Notes under the pieces: generated by a model
What the model saw: the letters and a program-made list of their open reading frames with translations, nothing else
Told to the model about the DNA's origin: nothing
Database searches by the model: none
Program-made: the position numbers and the translations under genes
Assembly (NCBI GenBank): GCA_031761405.1
Contig: JASEVX010000013.1
Location: 43,721,991-43,785,990, forward strand
Direction: 5' to 3'
Source of the DNA: Serripes groenlandicus
Lineage: Eukaryota; Mollusca; Bivalvia; Cardiida; Cardiidae
Length of the DNA stretch: 64,000 bases
Part shown: piece by piece, positions 1 through 10,575 of the stretch
How positions within the stretch are numbered: position 1 is the first letter of the stretch
How the letters are laid out: each line of letters opens with the position of its first letter

Positions 1-60
1 AGAAAGATAATGTGGGGAAAAGAGGTGTATACCCCTCCTTATCTGGACCTCTTAGTTCTG
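1..60 (+). repeat. Right end of a hairpin repeat, cut by the window edge
   Basis: The text around GTGTATACCCCTCCTTATC matches the right end of the hairpin repeat at 3160-3325 and a diverged copy at 8575-8735. Only the distal part lies in the window. Confidence 0.6.
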
Positions 61-670
61 GTAAATTACCCAGGAAATGCTTTGATGCAACTGCAAAATT
101 GTTGACAGCAGAGTAAAACACCAATCACACAAATAAAGCTAAGTAAATATTGAGGCTGATTAATATTTATAAGGTAATGTTGATGTAATATAAATCGATA
201 AAATTTGAAAAGGAAAAGAATGCAAACCCTGTTCAAATAAAAGAATAGTTTAATAATAAATGTGAAAATATTGTTAGGAAACAGAGGAATAGCTCATTTT
301 AGTATTGCAGATTTGTTCATAATTTTCCTGTATGCATTATTTAGAAATCAATTAAAATGACAATATCTACATGAGTTTCAAAGGGAGGGAAATACTGTAG
401 GATAATTTGTTTAAAGACTGCAAACTTATGTCCCTTGGATTCCTGAATAATTTTACATTGATTGCAAAGCAATGGTGAAGCTTTTATCAATCAGACTTGA
501 TCACTCATTGAAATAATTCTTTTGAGTACCAACAACCTAGGTTTTGGAGGTAAAATAAGGCTTTTGGAACATGAAATCCACCTGTTATCTAGAGACCTGA
601 TTTACAGTCAAACTTGGGTTTGCGGTCACCTTTGTTAATTAAGCAGTAAATGAAAGATAACCAGAAGACA
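61..670. other. AT-rich intergenic or intronic sequence
   Basis: No gene-like frame is seen. At 515-560 a short piece resembles one arm of the hairpin repeat (ATTCTTTTGAGTACC). The stretch probably belongs to an intron of the gene whose last exon is at 1143-1391. Confidence 0.4.
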
Positions 671-671
671 T

Positions 672-894
672 TTCCTTCATATAGACGCTTTCTGACGCCT
701 CTGCAGCAGACAGCGTTTTGTAAACATAGTGGCAAAAGAAGAAATTGCTCAAAACAAGCAATTTCTCCTTTTGACACAATGTTTTTCCACTTTTAGTCAT
801 AGGTTATCCATTCAGTTATAGAGATTTTCTTTTTTTTGACAGAATATTTTCAAAGTCGTCTGCTGCAGAATTGTCATATGAGGGAAAGGGTTAA
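672..894 (-). mobile_element. TTAA MITE, A type
   Basis: It runs from a decayed CATATAGACGC end to GAGGGAAAGGGTTAA. Inside are the two CTGCAGCAGAC/GTCTGCTGCAG arms and a central hairpin (GAAATTGCTC...GAGCAATTTC type). It is a non-autonomous foldback element without coding capacity. Confidence 0.85.
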
Positions 895-954
895 AAAGCC
901 CCTAACTTCAGCAGCCCAATTTGGCTGATTAAGCATAGCATTCTTATGCCACAA

Positions 955-1116
955 TGTCACCGGAAGTCATCTGCTGCAGATATGTCATAATGAGCAATTA
1001 ATCCTTTTGTAACAATGTTTTCAACCATAGTTAATGATTAAAGTTGCATTTATAGATAATTTCAATAGTTTTGCAAGGATGTTTTCATACATTTGTTGTA
1101 TGTGGGAAAGGGTTAA
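955..1116. mobile_element. TTAA MITE, B type, 5' truncated
   Basis: The right half is preserved, ending TATGTGGGAAAGGGTTAA. It stops 26 bp before the 3' splice site of the exon at 1143. Confidence 0.75.
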
Positions 1117-1142
1117 CACGAATTATAAATCCTTCCTTTCAG

Positions 1143-1391
1143 GTTCGTGATATTCTTAATTCCATGACGTCCATTAATAAATTAGACTTTTCCACCAATA
1201 ACTGTCCACAGCCAAAAACAGCCTTTCATGCAGCTTATGATGAAGCTTTCACGGACTCGGATCATGAGACCTCTGTGATGAAGCCTCCAGATGACACAGA
1301 TCTGGAACCAGAAGACTTTGATCTTGACCTTGAGGGACACGATATGCGTGACTTTGAACCATTAAGGTCGATTAAAGAATCAAAATTGTGA
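1143..1391 (+). CDS. Terminal coding exon of an unidentified gene
   Basis: The exon opens after a good acceptor (pyrimidine-rich CCTTCCTTTCAG ending at 1142) and stays open for 82 codons to TGA at 1389-1391. The entry phase is 0. The peptide starts VRDILNSMTSINKLDF and ends in an acidic tail with DLEPEDFDLDLEG and DFEPLRSIKESKL. Its composition (acidic, Ser/Thr/Pro-containing, hydrophilic) is that of a disordered cytoplasmic C-terminus. I do not recognise the family. Upstream exons lie left of the window or were not found. An ATG at 1071 lies in MITE sequence and is not a plausible start. No AATAAA is obvious in the next 300 bp. Confidence 0.6.
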   Translation, partial: VRDILNSMTSINKLDFSTNNCPQPKTAFHAAYDEAFTDSDHETSVMKPPDDTDLEPEDFDLDLEGHDMRDFEPLRSIKESKL

Positions 1392-1708
1392 TCAATATGT
1401 TTTTTATGTAAAAGTATCACTTACATTTGCAGTTTACTGGTCGCTAGGTTAAAGCCACTCACAATGGGGGCAGTTGGCTAGGAAAAAGATGCTAAAATGT
1501 TGGCAAATGCAGATAGCCTTCCATCCCAAAAATCAAAATGGCTGACCGCGACAAGTAAAATACAGTTTTACAATGTGTCACAAATGTGAATGTGTATATC
1601 AAATTTGTAATCAAAATGTTTTATTTATATTGCAATGTTTATACAAACTATTTACAAAACAGAATCAGGTGTAAGAAAGGATATATATGGGGTTGAGAAC
1701 AGTCTTTA
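1392..1708. other. Probable 3' UTR and flank, no gene seen
   Basis: AT-rich sequence following the stop codon. No repeat match or polyadenylation hexamer was recognised. Confidence 0.35.
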
Positions 1709-1925
1709 TCCTCTTCCCTCATACAGATGCATTTTGACGCATCTGTGGGAAATGGTTAAATTTACAATTAAGTCGGACAAATATTTTCTGGTATAAGCGA
1801 GGGTCTAAGTTATTTAGCCATTTCCACTTGCAGACGTGTTTTGATGCATGTGCAGCGGACGACTTTTGAAAACATTGTGAATTCCTCCTTTTGTCACAAT
1901 GTTTTCAACTTTATTCAATAATTAT
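1709..1925. mobile_element. Two MITE remnants
   Basis: At 1709-1758 is a minimal hairpin made only of MITE ends (CTTCCCTCATACAGATGCA to TGTGGGAAATGGTTAA). At 1817-1925 is the left half of a B-type copy, from CCATTTCCACTTGCAGACG to the TTCAACTTTATTCAAT motif. Confidence 0.55.
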
Positions 1926-1929
1926 GCCC

Positions 1930-2455
1930 CCTTAGAAGAAGAGGGGTATATTGCTTTGCACATGTCGGTCCGTCGGCAGACCAAAGCTTGTCCGAGTGAT
2001 AACTAAACCGTGCCTGGAAATATGGTCCTCAAACTTGACTTGGAGGTTGGGGATGACCAGTAGACTATTGATTTTGAGAGGTCATCAGGTCAAAGGTCAA
2101 GGTCACAGTGACCTTGAACGCGAAAAGCTTGTCCGAGTGATAACTCCACATTGCCTGCACCCATGGTCTCAAACTTGACATTGACGGTGACCAGTAGATG
2201 ACCCCTTTTGATGTTGAGGTCAAAGGTCAAGGTCACAGTGACCGTTAACACAAAAAGCTTGTCCAAGTGATAACTCGACATTGGCTGCACCTATCCCCCT
2301 CAAACTTGACATGGAGGCTGCAGGTGACCAGTAGATGACCCCTATTGATTGTGAGGTCATCAGGTCAAACATCAAGGTCACTGACCTCGAACGCGAAATT
2401 TTGTCCAAGTGATAACTTAACATTGCATGCACCCATGACCCTGCAGATTTACTGG
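1930..2455 (+). repeat. AGGTCA-rich tandem repeat
   Basis: About three units of roughly 130 bp, each with AAGCTTGTCCGAGTGATAACT-like text and AGGTCAAAGGTCAAGGTCA followed by CAGTGACCTTGA. The direct and inverted AGGTCA words repeat across the unit. Short open frames here are artefacts of the repeat. Confidence 0.75.
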
Positions 2456-2622
2456 GAGTTTATCAGGTGTCCTGATAATATGAAATCACATATATAACTA
2501 CACCACCTACGTCACAACACATACTCGCGTCATTAAAGCTTAAAACTTAGCTACTTTTATCAAATTCTAACATCAGTTACGAGAAATGTTACAATTTCAA
2601 ACATCATTTATGTAACATATAT

Positions 2623-2811
2623 ACAGTCAAACCTGTGTTTAAAGAAACACCAAGAAAAGGAAAAATCTGGTCTTTATTCACAGGTGGTCTTTAATTGCAG
2701 GGTCATTTATACATAAAATAAGTAATTGGGAACTTTAGAAGTGTGATTGTGTAGACAGGGAATTGCTATACAAAGGTGGTCTTTACCACAGGTTTGACTG
2801 TAATTTATTCA
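2623..2811 (+). mobile_element. Short TIR repeat (CAGTCAAACCTGTG family)
   Basis: Ends are ACAGTCAAACCTGTG and CACAGGTTTGACTGT, with TGGTCTTTA motifs on both sides of a CAGGGTCATTTATRCA core. Copies also lie at 32816-32965 and 44528-44712. No coding capacity. Confidence 0.75.
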
Positions 2812-3159
2812 CCATTGAACGTTTGATACACAAGTTCTTATCCCTCATCATTTTATCGGCTAATAACAAACTCGTGCAAATGCACTCAATTGTAACACGC
2901 AAGTAAACATCACTCCGGAAAGAATTCCCGTATCAAAATTTCAATGTTAAATAAGCTCTATATATTACATATACGACCAATGAAAATTAGTGACATTTCT
3001 GGTTACATTTTGATAAAAGTAGCTATGTGATTTATGAAACAATCCACGGTAGATTATATCAGTTGCCTGGATGATTATGAAATGATATATGATTCTGTCT
3101 GTTTAGGTTCAGATCAGCCAGTACACAAGAACTCTAGAAAAGGGGTGTTTTGCATGTTC
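2812..3159. other. No recognised feature
   Basis: AT-rich, short frames only. The frame covering 3034-3414 runs through the adjoining hairpin repeat and shows no family resemblance. Confidence 0.35.
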
Positions 3160-3325
3160 GAAAATCCTAATTTGACCCGTAAACCCTATGTTGTGGGTAC
3201 TCAAAAGAATCGTCTCATTGAGACGATTCTTTTGAGTACCCACATCATAGGGTTTGGTTGGATGATAAGAGAGATGTTATGGGAAAAAAAGATGTATACG
3301 CCTCCTTATCTGGACATCTGTACAT
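3160..3325 (+). repeat. Hairpin repeat with 18-bp arms
   Basis: A near-perfect inverted repeat surrounds 3212 (ACTCAAAAGAATCGTCTC / GAGACGATTCTTTTGAGT). Wider, weaker pairing joins AACCCTATGTTGTGGGT with ACCCACATCATAGGGTTT. The same layout occurs at 8575-8735, and its right end at 1-60. Confidence 0.75.
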
Positions 3326-3627
3326 GTGCTACGTCTTTTCAGGATCTGAACAAATTGACAGAAGCTTCTAACAAGCTTATTTTAAGTACATGTAATATGT
3401 TGGATCTTGTTTAGACTGTTTGGATGCACAGGCTGATCTGGATCTATATTGTTATCAAAAGACAAAAAAAAAATCACAGTGGGACTCATATATTAGTTGC
3501 CATTAATACTTGCATCATAAAAGCACCCTAAGTACAGCTACATTTACTAATATCAAAATATAACATCAGTTATGAGAAATGTTATCAATTTTCATCGATA
3601 GAATATGTAATATACTGTATTTAACAA

Positions 3628-3847
3628 TCCCACCTGTAGAAGTATTTTAACGCATCTGCAGCAGACGACTTTTGAAAACATCGTGACAAAAGGAGAAATA
3701 GCCCGAAAAGAGAAATTTCTCCTTTGGCCACGATGTTTTCAATTTTGTTCAGTAATTAATGCTAGATTTATAGAGTGTGTCAGTGTGTATGTCTAGAGAC
3801 TTTCAAAGTCGTCTGCTTCAGATTTGTTGAATGTGGGATAGGGTTCA
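3628..3847 (+). mobile_element. TTAA MITE, B type
   Basis: Both arms are present (GCAGCAGACGACTTTTGAAAA and CAAAGTCGTCTGCTTCAG) with the central AAGGAGAAATAG hairpin. The terminal TTAA is decayed. Confidence 0.75.
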
Positions 3848-4178
3848 AAATTGAACAAACGAGCAAATAACAAAATCATACTTACATATTCCTTAGTTAC
3901 ACATGCGTAAATATCACTTCGGATAGAAATCACGTATTACATAAATGATTTACAAATAGTTGGTAAATCTAAAGACTAGTTACTACTAAAAGTCTTTAGA
4001 TTTATACCTGCTATGATGTTGTTCTGAGTTGCTTTTAATACATCTTGGGAAAAGCATGCAACAACTTTTCATACAAATTTGATATGAAGTTGAAAATGTT
4101 ACGGGCAAAAGAGAAATGGCTCCTTTTGAGCATTTTTTTACTTTTTCCAGTAACTTTATCAAAAGATGTCAGCTTAGT

Positions 4179-4815
4179 CTTTTTCCCACTTGCAGATGCA
4201 TTTTGCCGGATCTGCAGCAGCAACTTTTGCCACAATGTTTTCAACTCCATTCAACAACATAGGTCCTTGTTTATAGCAGAAAATATTTGTCTGACCTAGT
4301 TCTAAATTTTAGACAAAGAAAATAATAATCCTTTCCCCACTTGCAGCCACTTTCCAACGCATTTGCAGCAGAATAATTTTGAAAACATTGTGGCAAAAGG
4401 AGAAATTGCTCATGGTGAGCAATTTCCCCTTTTGCCACAATGTTTTCCACTCTATTTAATGATTAAACAACTCTCATTTATGGAGATATTTCACATTTTT
4501 GCCCATATGTTTCCAAAGTCGTCTCCTACAGATTGGTTGTATGTGGGAAAGGGTTAATTAAGAGCAGAGTGCAAATAGAATGATGAATAAGTAGACGTTT
4601 AGCATATTTTATACCACAATGTGTCCAAAGTCATCTGATATAAAATATTGTCTTTGTTATATAGAACGGAGGATAAATTAACCCTTTGCCATATGCAGGT
4701 GCTCCTGCGACATATGGTATTTGGAAACATTTTGGAACAAGGAGAAATAGCTTGTGATGAGCAATTTCGCTTAAGCCAAACTATTTTTAACTTGATTCAA
4801 CAATTACATGAATGC
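4179..4815 (+). mobile_element. Cluster of three B-type MITEs, the middle one complete
   Basis: 4179-4290 is a partial copy. 4329-4557 is complete, from CCTTTCCCCACTTGCAG to GGGAAAGGGTTAA with the central hairpin GAAATTGCTCATGGTGAGC. 4677-4815 is a left half starting TTAACCCTTTGCC. Confidence 0.75.
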
Positions 4816-5070
4816 CATTTTTATGAATTTTATGAATATAATAACATATCTGAGCAGATTAATTTCCATGTTTAGATCAATATTTTAGCCGTGCTAACCA
4901 TTGTTTGCTACTAAATGTGTTTATCATATATGTAATTTTGTTTGTGAATTTGGAAACATAAATGTTGAAAAAAGCTGATTTTTTAGGTCCTTTTCAAAAA
5001 TTTGTTACATGTAGTAAAACAGCGTTTATATATATATATATATATATATAATATTATATATCTAAGTATT

Positions 5071-7104
5071 TTTATGTCTCCCCCTGTATACAGGGGAGAT
5101 ATATTGTTTTTGTCCTTGATGTCTGTCTGTCTGTCTGTCTGTTCGTCCCCAAAATCTTGTCCGATCCATATCTCCCAGACGGCTTGAAGGATTTTCATGA
5201 AACTTGGGTCACATGTTCACCTCATCAAGGCGACGTGCAGAACCCGCGTCTCGACAATATAGGGTCAAGGTCACGCTTGAAGGTCAAAGGTTTGAGGCTT
5301 TATTTTGTGTCCGCTCCATATCTCCGAGACGGCTTGAAGGATTTTCATGAAACTTGGGTCACATGTTCACCTCATCAAGGCGACGTGCAGAACCCGCGTC
5401 TCGACAATATAGGGTCAAGGTCACGCTTGAAGGTCAAAGGTTTGAGGCTTTATTTCGTGTCCGCTCCATATCTCCGAGACGGCTTGAAGGATTTTCATGA
5501 AACTTAGGTCACATGTTCACCTCATCAAGGCGACGTGCAGAACCTGCGTCTCGACAATATAGGGTCAAGGTCACGCTTGAAGGTCAAAGGTTTGAGGCTT
5601 TATTTCGTGTCCGCTCCATATCTCCGAGACGGCTTGAAGGATTTTCATGAAACTTGGGTCACATGTTCACCTCATCAAGGCGACGTGCAGAACCCGCGTC
5701 TCGACAATATAGGGTCAATGTCAAGGTCACGCTTGAAGGTCAAAGGTTTGAGGCTTTATTTCGTGTCCGCTCCATATCTCCCAGACGGCTTGAAGGATTT
5801 TCTTGAAACTTGGGTCACATGTTCACCTCATCAAGGTGACGTGCAGAACTTGCGTCTCGACAATATAGGGTCAATGTCAAGGTCACGCTTGAAGGTCAAA
5901 GGTTTGAGGCTTTATTTTGTGTCCGCTCCATATCTCCCAGACGGCTTGAAGGATTTTAATGAAACTTTGGTCACATGTTCACCTCATCAAGGCGACGTGC
6001 AGAACCCGTGTCTCGACAATATAGGGTCAATGTCAAGGTCACGCTTGAAGGTCAAAGGTTTGAGGCTTTATTTCGTGTCCGCTCCATATCTCCAAGACGG
6101 CTTGAAAGATTTTCATGAAACTTGGGTCACATGTTCACCTCATCAAGGCGACGTGCATAACCCGCGTCTCGACCATACCGGGTCAAGGTCACGTTTGAAG
6201 GTCAAAGGTTTGAGGCTTTATTTTGTGTCAACTCCATATCTCCAAGACGGTTTGAAGTATTTTCATGAAACTTGGGTCAGATGTTCACCTCATCAAGGCG
6301 ACGTGCAGAACCCGCGTCTCGACCATACTGGGTCAAGGTCACGCTTGAAGGTCAAAGGTTTGAGGCTTTATTTTGTGTCCACTCCATATCTCCTTAAAGG
6401 ATTTTCATGATACGTGGGTCACATGTTCACCTCATCAAGGCGACGTGCAGAACCCGCGTCTCGACCATACCGGTTCAAGGTCAAGGTCACGCTTGAAGGT
6501 CAAAGGTTTTAGGCTTTATTTCGTGTCCAGTCAATATCTCCAAGACGGCTTGAAGGATTTTCATGAAAATTTGGTCACATGTTCACCTCATCAAGGCGAC
6601 GTGCAGAACCCGCGTCTCGAACATACTGGGTCAAGGTCAAGGTCACGCTTGAAGGTCAAAGGTTTGAGGCTTTATTTTGTGCCGCTCCATATCTCCAAAA
6701 CAGCTTAAAGAATTTTCATGAAACTTGGGTCACATGTTCACCTCATCAAGGCGACGTGCAGAACCCGCGTCTCGACCATACCGGTTCAAGGTCAAGGTCA
6801 CGCTTGAAGCTCAAAGGTTTTAGGCTTTATTTCCTGTCCACTCAATATCTCCAAGACGGCTTGCTTATGTTTAGCAACAGTTGTTAACTGTTTTGAAGAA
6901 TACTTCAGTCTTGAATGTTACAGCTGCAGTAAAAATATGTGTTTCTGTAAACCATTTGAAATCATGTCCACTTTGTACCAGGTCAAGACAAAACATTAGT
7001 AATTAAAAATTGAGTACTGTCCAACTTGGTCAAATTTTTGTTTGTCTGCTTTATAGGTTGGAATGTTTTGAGATATTTTGACAGATATTTGAGGGGGAGA
7101 CATA
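5071..7104 (+). mobile_element. 2.0-kb TIR element carrying a tandem array
   Basis: The ends are inverted copies of TATGTCTCCCCCT (5071 and 7104). Just inside the left end is a palindromic CCCCTGTATACAGGGG and a CTGT microsatellite (5120-5141). The middle is the 150-156-bp array at 5165-6864. No transposase is seen, so it is non-autonomous. A (TA)n run lies outside at 5028-5052. Confidence 0.65.
5165..6864 (+). repeat. Tandem array, about 11 units of 150-156 bp
   Basis: Units start with TCCATATCTCC at 5165, 5315, 5465, 5615, 5771, 5927, 6083, 6233, 6383, 6531, 6686 and 6842. Spacing is 150 bp, or 156 bp where a 6-bp GGTCAA/ATGTCA step is added; two late units are 148 and 155 bp. Each has GGTCAAGGTCACGCTTGAAG then GGTCAAAGG. 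Because most spacings are multiples of three, a frame stays open for 291 codons (5535-6410). I regard that as a by-product of the repeat, not a gene. Confidence 0.9.
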
Positions 7105-7406
7105 TGTTTTTGTCAAAACAATTCTAGTTTTTTTCCTGATGTGGACAACTTTCAATACATTGGCAGCAAGACAACAAAAAGAAAGAACTGAAAACATTGA
7201 AGAAAAAGAGAACTTACTCAAATTGTCTTTTGTTTCCTCATTGATTTCAAATCTGTATTGAAAGTATGCTTCTTATTTTACAGACATTACTCTTTGTTAC
7301 TCCGATGTTTTCAGCAAGCTAACAACTCTATAAAATATCAATTGATCAATGTAATAGGATTGATACTTTTTATTTTCAGTAATCTGTTTCAGCAAAATGA
7401 GTTTTA

Positions 7407-7641
7407 TAACCCTTTTCCACATATTGACGCTTTCTGGACGCCTTTTGACAACTTTGAACATGTTTTGTCAAAAATGGAAATTCTCTATAATTGAATGGAT
7501 AACCTATGACTAACAGTGGAAATCATTGTGGCAAAGGAAGAAATTGCTCGTTTTGAGCAATTTCTTCTTTTATCACTATGTTTTCAAAAAGCCGTCTGCT
7601 GCAGAGGCGTCAGAAAGCGTCTATATGAGGGAAAGGGTTAA
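7407..7641 (+). mobile_element. TTAA MITE, A type, complete
   Basis: The left end is ATAACCCTTTTCC and the right end ATATGAGGGAAAGGGTTAA. Central hairpin GCTCGTTTTGAGC. Confidence 0.85.
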
Positions 7642-7910
7642 ACTATCTGATATAGTAATGTTCCCTATATTTGCTGAGATTTTCAGAGTCACCTGTCGGA
7701 AATTCATTGAATGCGGGAAAGTGTTAAATTTGAATATATATGCATGTATTTTTACAAAAAAATAATGAGCAATTTCTCCTTCTGCCACAATGTTTTCAAC
7801 TTTATTCAATTAAGTATCCTTTCATTTGTAGAGATTTTCCATATTTTTGACAAAAGGTTTTCAAAATTGTCTGCTGGGATTTGTTGTACCTGTATGTGGG
7901 AAAGGGTTAA
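7642..7910 (+). mobile_element. B-type MITE right halves
   Basis: A right end sits at 7642-7727 (GCGGGAAAGTGTTAA). A second copy, lacking its left arm, spans 7763-7910 and ends TATGTGGGAAAGGGTTAA. Confidence 0.65.
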
Positions 7911-7995
7911 GAAGATGGGAAACTATTTACCGTATGTGATAATTATTAAATTGTCTGCTTTGAAAATGTCTGAGGGGGAAAACAAAGTAACATCT

Positions 7996-8240
7996 GGAAG
8001 CTTATCAGTTATATTTTGGTATAGATTAGAAAACATCTTGGGAAAAGGAGAAATTTGCTCTTTTTGAACAAGTTCTCCTTTTCCTAGTGTTTTAAAAAGT
8101 TTACATCTAGAAGATAATCAGTTATAATTTGGTATAGGTTAGAAAACATCTTGGGAAAAGGAGAAATGAGCTCATTTTGAACCAGTTCTCCTTTTCCCAG
8201 TGTTTTCAAAAGTTGTATGCTATTGAGATGTCATAAGTTG
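7996..8240 (+). repeat. Tandem pair of MITE-like hairpins
   Basis: Two copies (about 7996-8100 and 8115-8225) of a segment with GAAAACATCTTGGGAAAAGG paired to CTCCTTTTCCYAGTGTTTT. They are a derivative of the B-type core duplicated in tandem. Confidence 0.6.
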
Positions 8241-8309
8241 TCTGTATTAACTTGGAACACGCCCAGGCAACAATATGAACAAATATATATATTAAAGTGT
8301 TATTATTGA

Positions 8310-8530
8310 ATAGAGTTGAAAACATTGTGGCAAATGGAAAGATTGCTCATGACTTGCAATTTCTCCTTTTGTCACAATGTTTTTAAAGGGCCTCTTCTGC
8401 AGTTGCGTCAGAAAGCACCTGTAGGCTGAAAAGGATAATATGATGGTATATATTTTAATTCATCATCGGAAAAGGAGAAATTACTCATTTTGAACAATTT
8501 CTCACATTGTTTTCAAAAATTGTCTGCTAT
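8310..8530 (+). mobile_element. Degraded MITE cores
   Basis: 8310-8432 holds a core and right arm (GTTGAAAACATTGTGGCAAA to CTGAAAAGG). 8465-8530 holds another core (AAAAGGAGAAATTACTCAT). Confidence 0.55.
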
Positions 8531-8574
8531 AGTGATCACAGATCTCGCGATAAAGGGGGCAAACTTAATGTTTT

Positions 8575-8735
8575 AAAATCCTTATTTGAGACTCAAATCC
8601 TTTGTTGTGGGTACTCAAAAGAATCGTCTCGCTGAGACAATTCCTTTGGGCACCCGCAACAAAGGGTAAAGTTGGGTAATAAGAGAGATATTGTGGGAAA
8701 AATACCAAATACTCCCTCTTATCTAGACCTCAGGA
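8575..8735 (+). repeat. Hairpin repeat, diverged copy
   Basis: Same family as 3160-3325: GGGTACTCAAAAGAATCGTC paired with an imperfect GACAATTCCTTTGGGCACCC, then ATAAGAGAGATATTGTGGG and a TCTTATCTAGACCT end. Confidence 0.65.
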
Positions 8736-8757
8736 GATGTCACAAGTTGTGTCTGTA

Positions 8758-8987
8758 TTAACCCTTTCACTCATACGACAATTCTGCAGCAGACGACTTT
8801 GAACATTTTTTGTCAAAAAAAAGAATTTCTCTATAATTGAATGGATAACCTATGATTAAAAGTGGAAAACATTGTGGCAAATGGAGAAATTGCTCGTTCT
8901 GAGCAATTTCTCCTTTTGTCACTATGTTTTTAAAAAGCCGTCTGGTGCAGAGGCGTCAGAAAGCGTCTTTATGAGGGAAAGGGTTAA
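8758..8987 (+). mobile_element. TTAA MITE, A type, complete
   Basis: TTAA at 8758-8761 and 8984-8987 bound a 230-bp element with ACCCTTTCACTCATACGAC and ATGAGGGAAAGGGT ends. Confidence 0.9.
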
Positions 8988-9248
8988 GGTATTGGTTATT
9001 ATGCAACAGAGATGCGAGCTATCTGTTTTTATTTTTGTTCATGTTTGTAGATATTATATATTTTATGGAACAAACAAGTTATTGTTAACAAAATCGTTTG
9101 CCAAATATGTAAATTTGAATGTTATTGGTGATAAGATATATTGTTTTGTTGTGCAGTTTTTGTTTAGAACCAGCTTGACCGTTTATTTGAAATTAACATG
9201 AATGCAATAAACGTATTGCCAACTGTGTACTGATATTTTATTCTTTAT

Positions 9249-9335
9249 TTAACCCTTTTCCATATGCAAGAAAACTGCAGCAGATAAATGACTTTGAAAA
9301 CATCGAGGAAAATATATGGAACATCTATGTGTATG
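9249..9335 (+). mobile_element. MITE left end, broken
   Basis: TTAACCCTTTTCCATATGCA and a damaged GCAGCAGA arm. It breaks off just before the small palindrome at 9342. Confidence 0.55.
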
Positions 9336-9341
9336 TTTAAT

Positions 9342-9363
9342 CAGGGACGTATCTACGTCCCTG
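9342..9363. mobile_element. 22-bp palindromic insertion with 7-bp TSD
   Basis: Two 10-bp arms (CAGGGACGTA and its complement) surround a 2-nt loop. Directly repeated GTTTAAT lies at 9335-9341 and 9364-9370. It belongs with 16265-16300, 24881-24914 and 63794-63819. Confidence 0.7.
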
Positions 9364-9394
9364 GTTTAATGTAAACCGAATACAGTTTAAAAAA

Positions 9395-9502
9395 GAAAGT
9401 GGCAAAAGGAGAAATGTTCCCTATAAGCTATTTCTCCTTTGACCACACTGTCGTCTGCTGCAGGTGTTAAATCATGTGTCTGCATGTCTGAAAGAGGGTT
9501 AA
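9395..9502 (-). mobile_element. MITE remnant
   Basis: A core hairpin (GGCAAAAGGAGAAATG / CTATTTCTCCTTTGACCAC) and a CGTCTGCTGCAG arm, ending AGAGGGTTAA. Confidence 0.55.
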
Positions 9503-9733
9503 CCCTTTCCCACATACGATAATTCTGCAGCAGACGACTTTGAACATATTTTGTCAAAAAATAGAAAATCTCTAGGGAATGGATGGATGGATTGAATGGA
9601 TAACCTATGACTAAAAGTGGAAAGCATTGAGTTAAAAGGAAAAATTGCTCGTTTTGAGCAATTTCTTCTTTTGTCACTATGTTTTCAAAAAGCTGTCTGC
9701 TGCAGAGGCGTCAGAAAGGGTCTATATGATTAA
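9499..9733 (+). mobile_element. TTAA MITE, A type
   Basis: TTAACCCTTTCCCACATACG left end at 9499. It has a short GGAT expansion near 9585, central GCTCGTTTTGAGC, and a right end decayed to TATATGATTAAAGG. It shares its left TTAA with the preceding remnant. Confidence 0.8.
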
Positions 9734-9904
9734 AGGAATTATTGAGAAAAAAATTCCTTGCCAAAATTGTTTATACTCTGATTTAGTTGCACATGAAGTT
9801 GGTATTTTATATTAAATATAATTATATTAAAAGAAGCATTCTTTTAAGTTTATATTCAGTGTTTTGTTTTTGAATTATCCATACATCCTCATTGACTCAG
9901 TCCT

Positions 9905-10121
9905 GGGAGACAGTGGTGCAGATGTAGAGCGTCGGCCTCTCATATCAAAGGTCCCTGGTTCGAGTCCCGTGATGAGCGGGTCCTGACTTTGGGATTTTTC
10001 CACACAAACGGCGCGAGTACTGGTTAAGTCTCCAGGAAGCAGACATCGAGGAGTGATTAATCTAAGCCTTTGGCTTGTTTCGCAATCGATGTAAAATAAA
10101 TAAGTTTAAACTAAACTAAAC
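9905..10121 (+). mobile_element. tRNA-derived SINE
   Basis: A tRNA-like head has an A-box-like GTGGTGCAGATGTAGAGCG and B-box GGTTCGAGTCCC. A roughly 130-bp body follows, then an A-rich tail (AAATAAATAAGTTTAAACTA). Clear pol III promoter layout. Confidence 0.7.
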
Positions 10122-10134
10122 GCAGTCGTCTCTT

Positions 10135-10275
10135 GCATCCAGATGCATTTTGGCAAATCCGCAGCAGAAGACTTTCGAAACCATTGAGGGAATATGTGAA
10201 ATTGCTCGAAATGAGCTATTTCTTCTTTTTTTTTTACAATATTTTCAATTCAATTCAATAATTATAAATGCTTTT
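10135..10275 (+). mobile_element. MITE, B type, left half
   Basis: CATCCAGATGCATTTTGGCA, a CGCAGCAGAAGACTTTCGAAA arm and the core up to TTCAATTCAATTCAATAAT. Confidence 0.5.
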
Positions 10276-10292
10276 ATTATATAAAAAGACGT

Positions 10293-10575
10293 ATGAGCCG
10301 TTCCACGAGAAAACCAACATTATGGACTGTTATGTAATGACTAAGATCAGCTCGCGCAGTCCACAAAGGCTAATCCAGGCCGACACATTCCGTCTCGGTG
10401 GGGGGGGGGGGGGGGGGGGGGGGATAGAGGTATAGAGTAATGATTTCTGAAACAGAAAATCACCAGGTGGCGAAAAAGTGTCTGTCCGGGTTAGCCTGCG
10501 CGGCATGCTTAGGCTGATCTGGATCGATACTTTATGCAGAGTCCACAATGTTGGTTTTCTTGTGGAACGGCTCAT
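10293..10575. mobile_element. TIR element (ATGAGCCGTYCC family) with a G24 run
   Basis: Terminal inverted repeats of roughly 35-40 bp start ATGAGCCGTTCCACGAGAAA. Related copies are at 26164-26428 and 61183-61391. A run of 24 G (10400-10423) sits where the 26.3-kb copy has only GGGG (read on the complementary strand). Confidence 0.8.

Noticed and set aside
1951..2432. Small genes on both strands
   Set aside because: Peptides come from the AGGTCA-rich repeat and recur with it elsewhere.
5535..6410. 291-codon open frame as a repeat-protein gene
   Set aside because: It lies wholly in a 150/156-bp tandem array inside a transposon, has no start context or splice signals, and the peptide follows unit DNA similarity rather than codon-level constraint.
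5165..6864. CRISPR-like array
   Set aside because: Units are continuous 150-bp repeats without distinct spacers, in eukaryotic DNA.
7526..7765. Recurrent small frames with a shared peptide (SAAEASESVYMRERV)
   Set aside because: The same peptide appears wherever an A-type MITE occurs; it is the translation of the MITE right arm.
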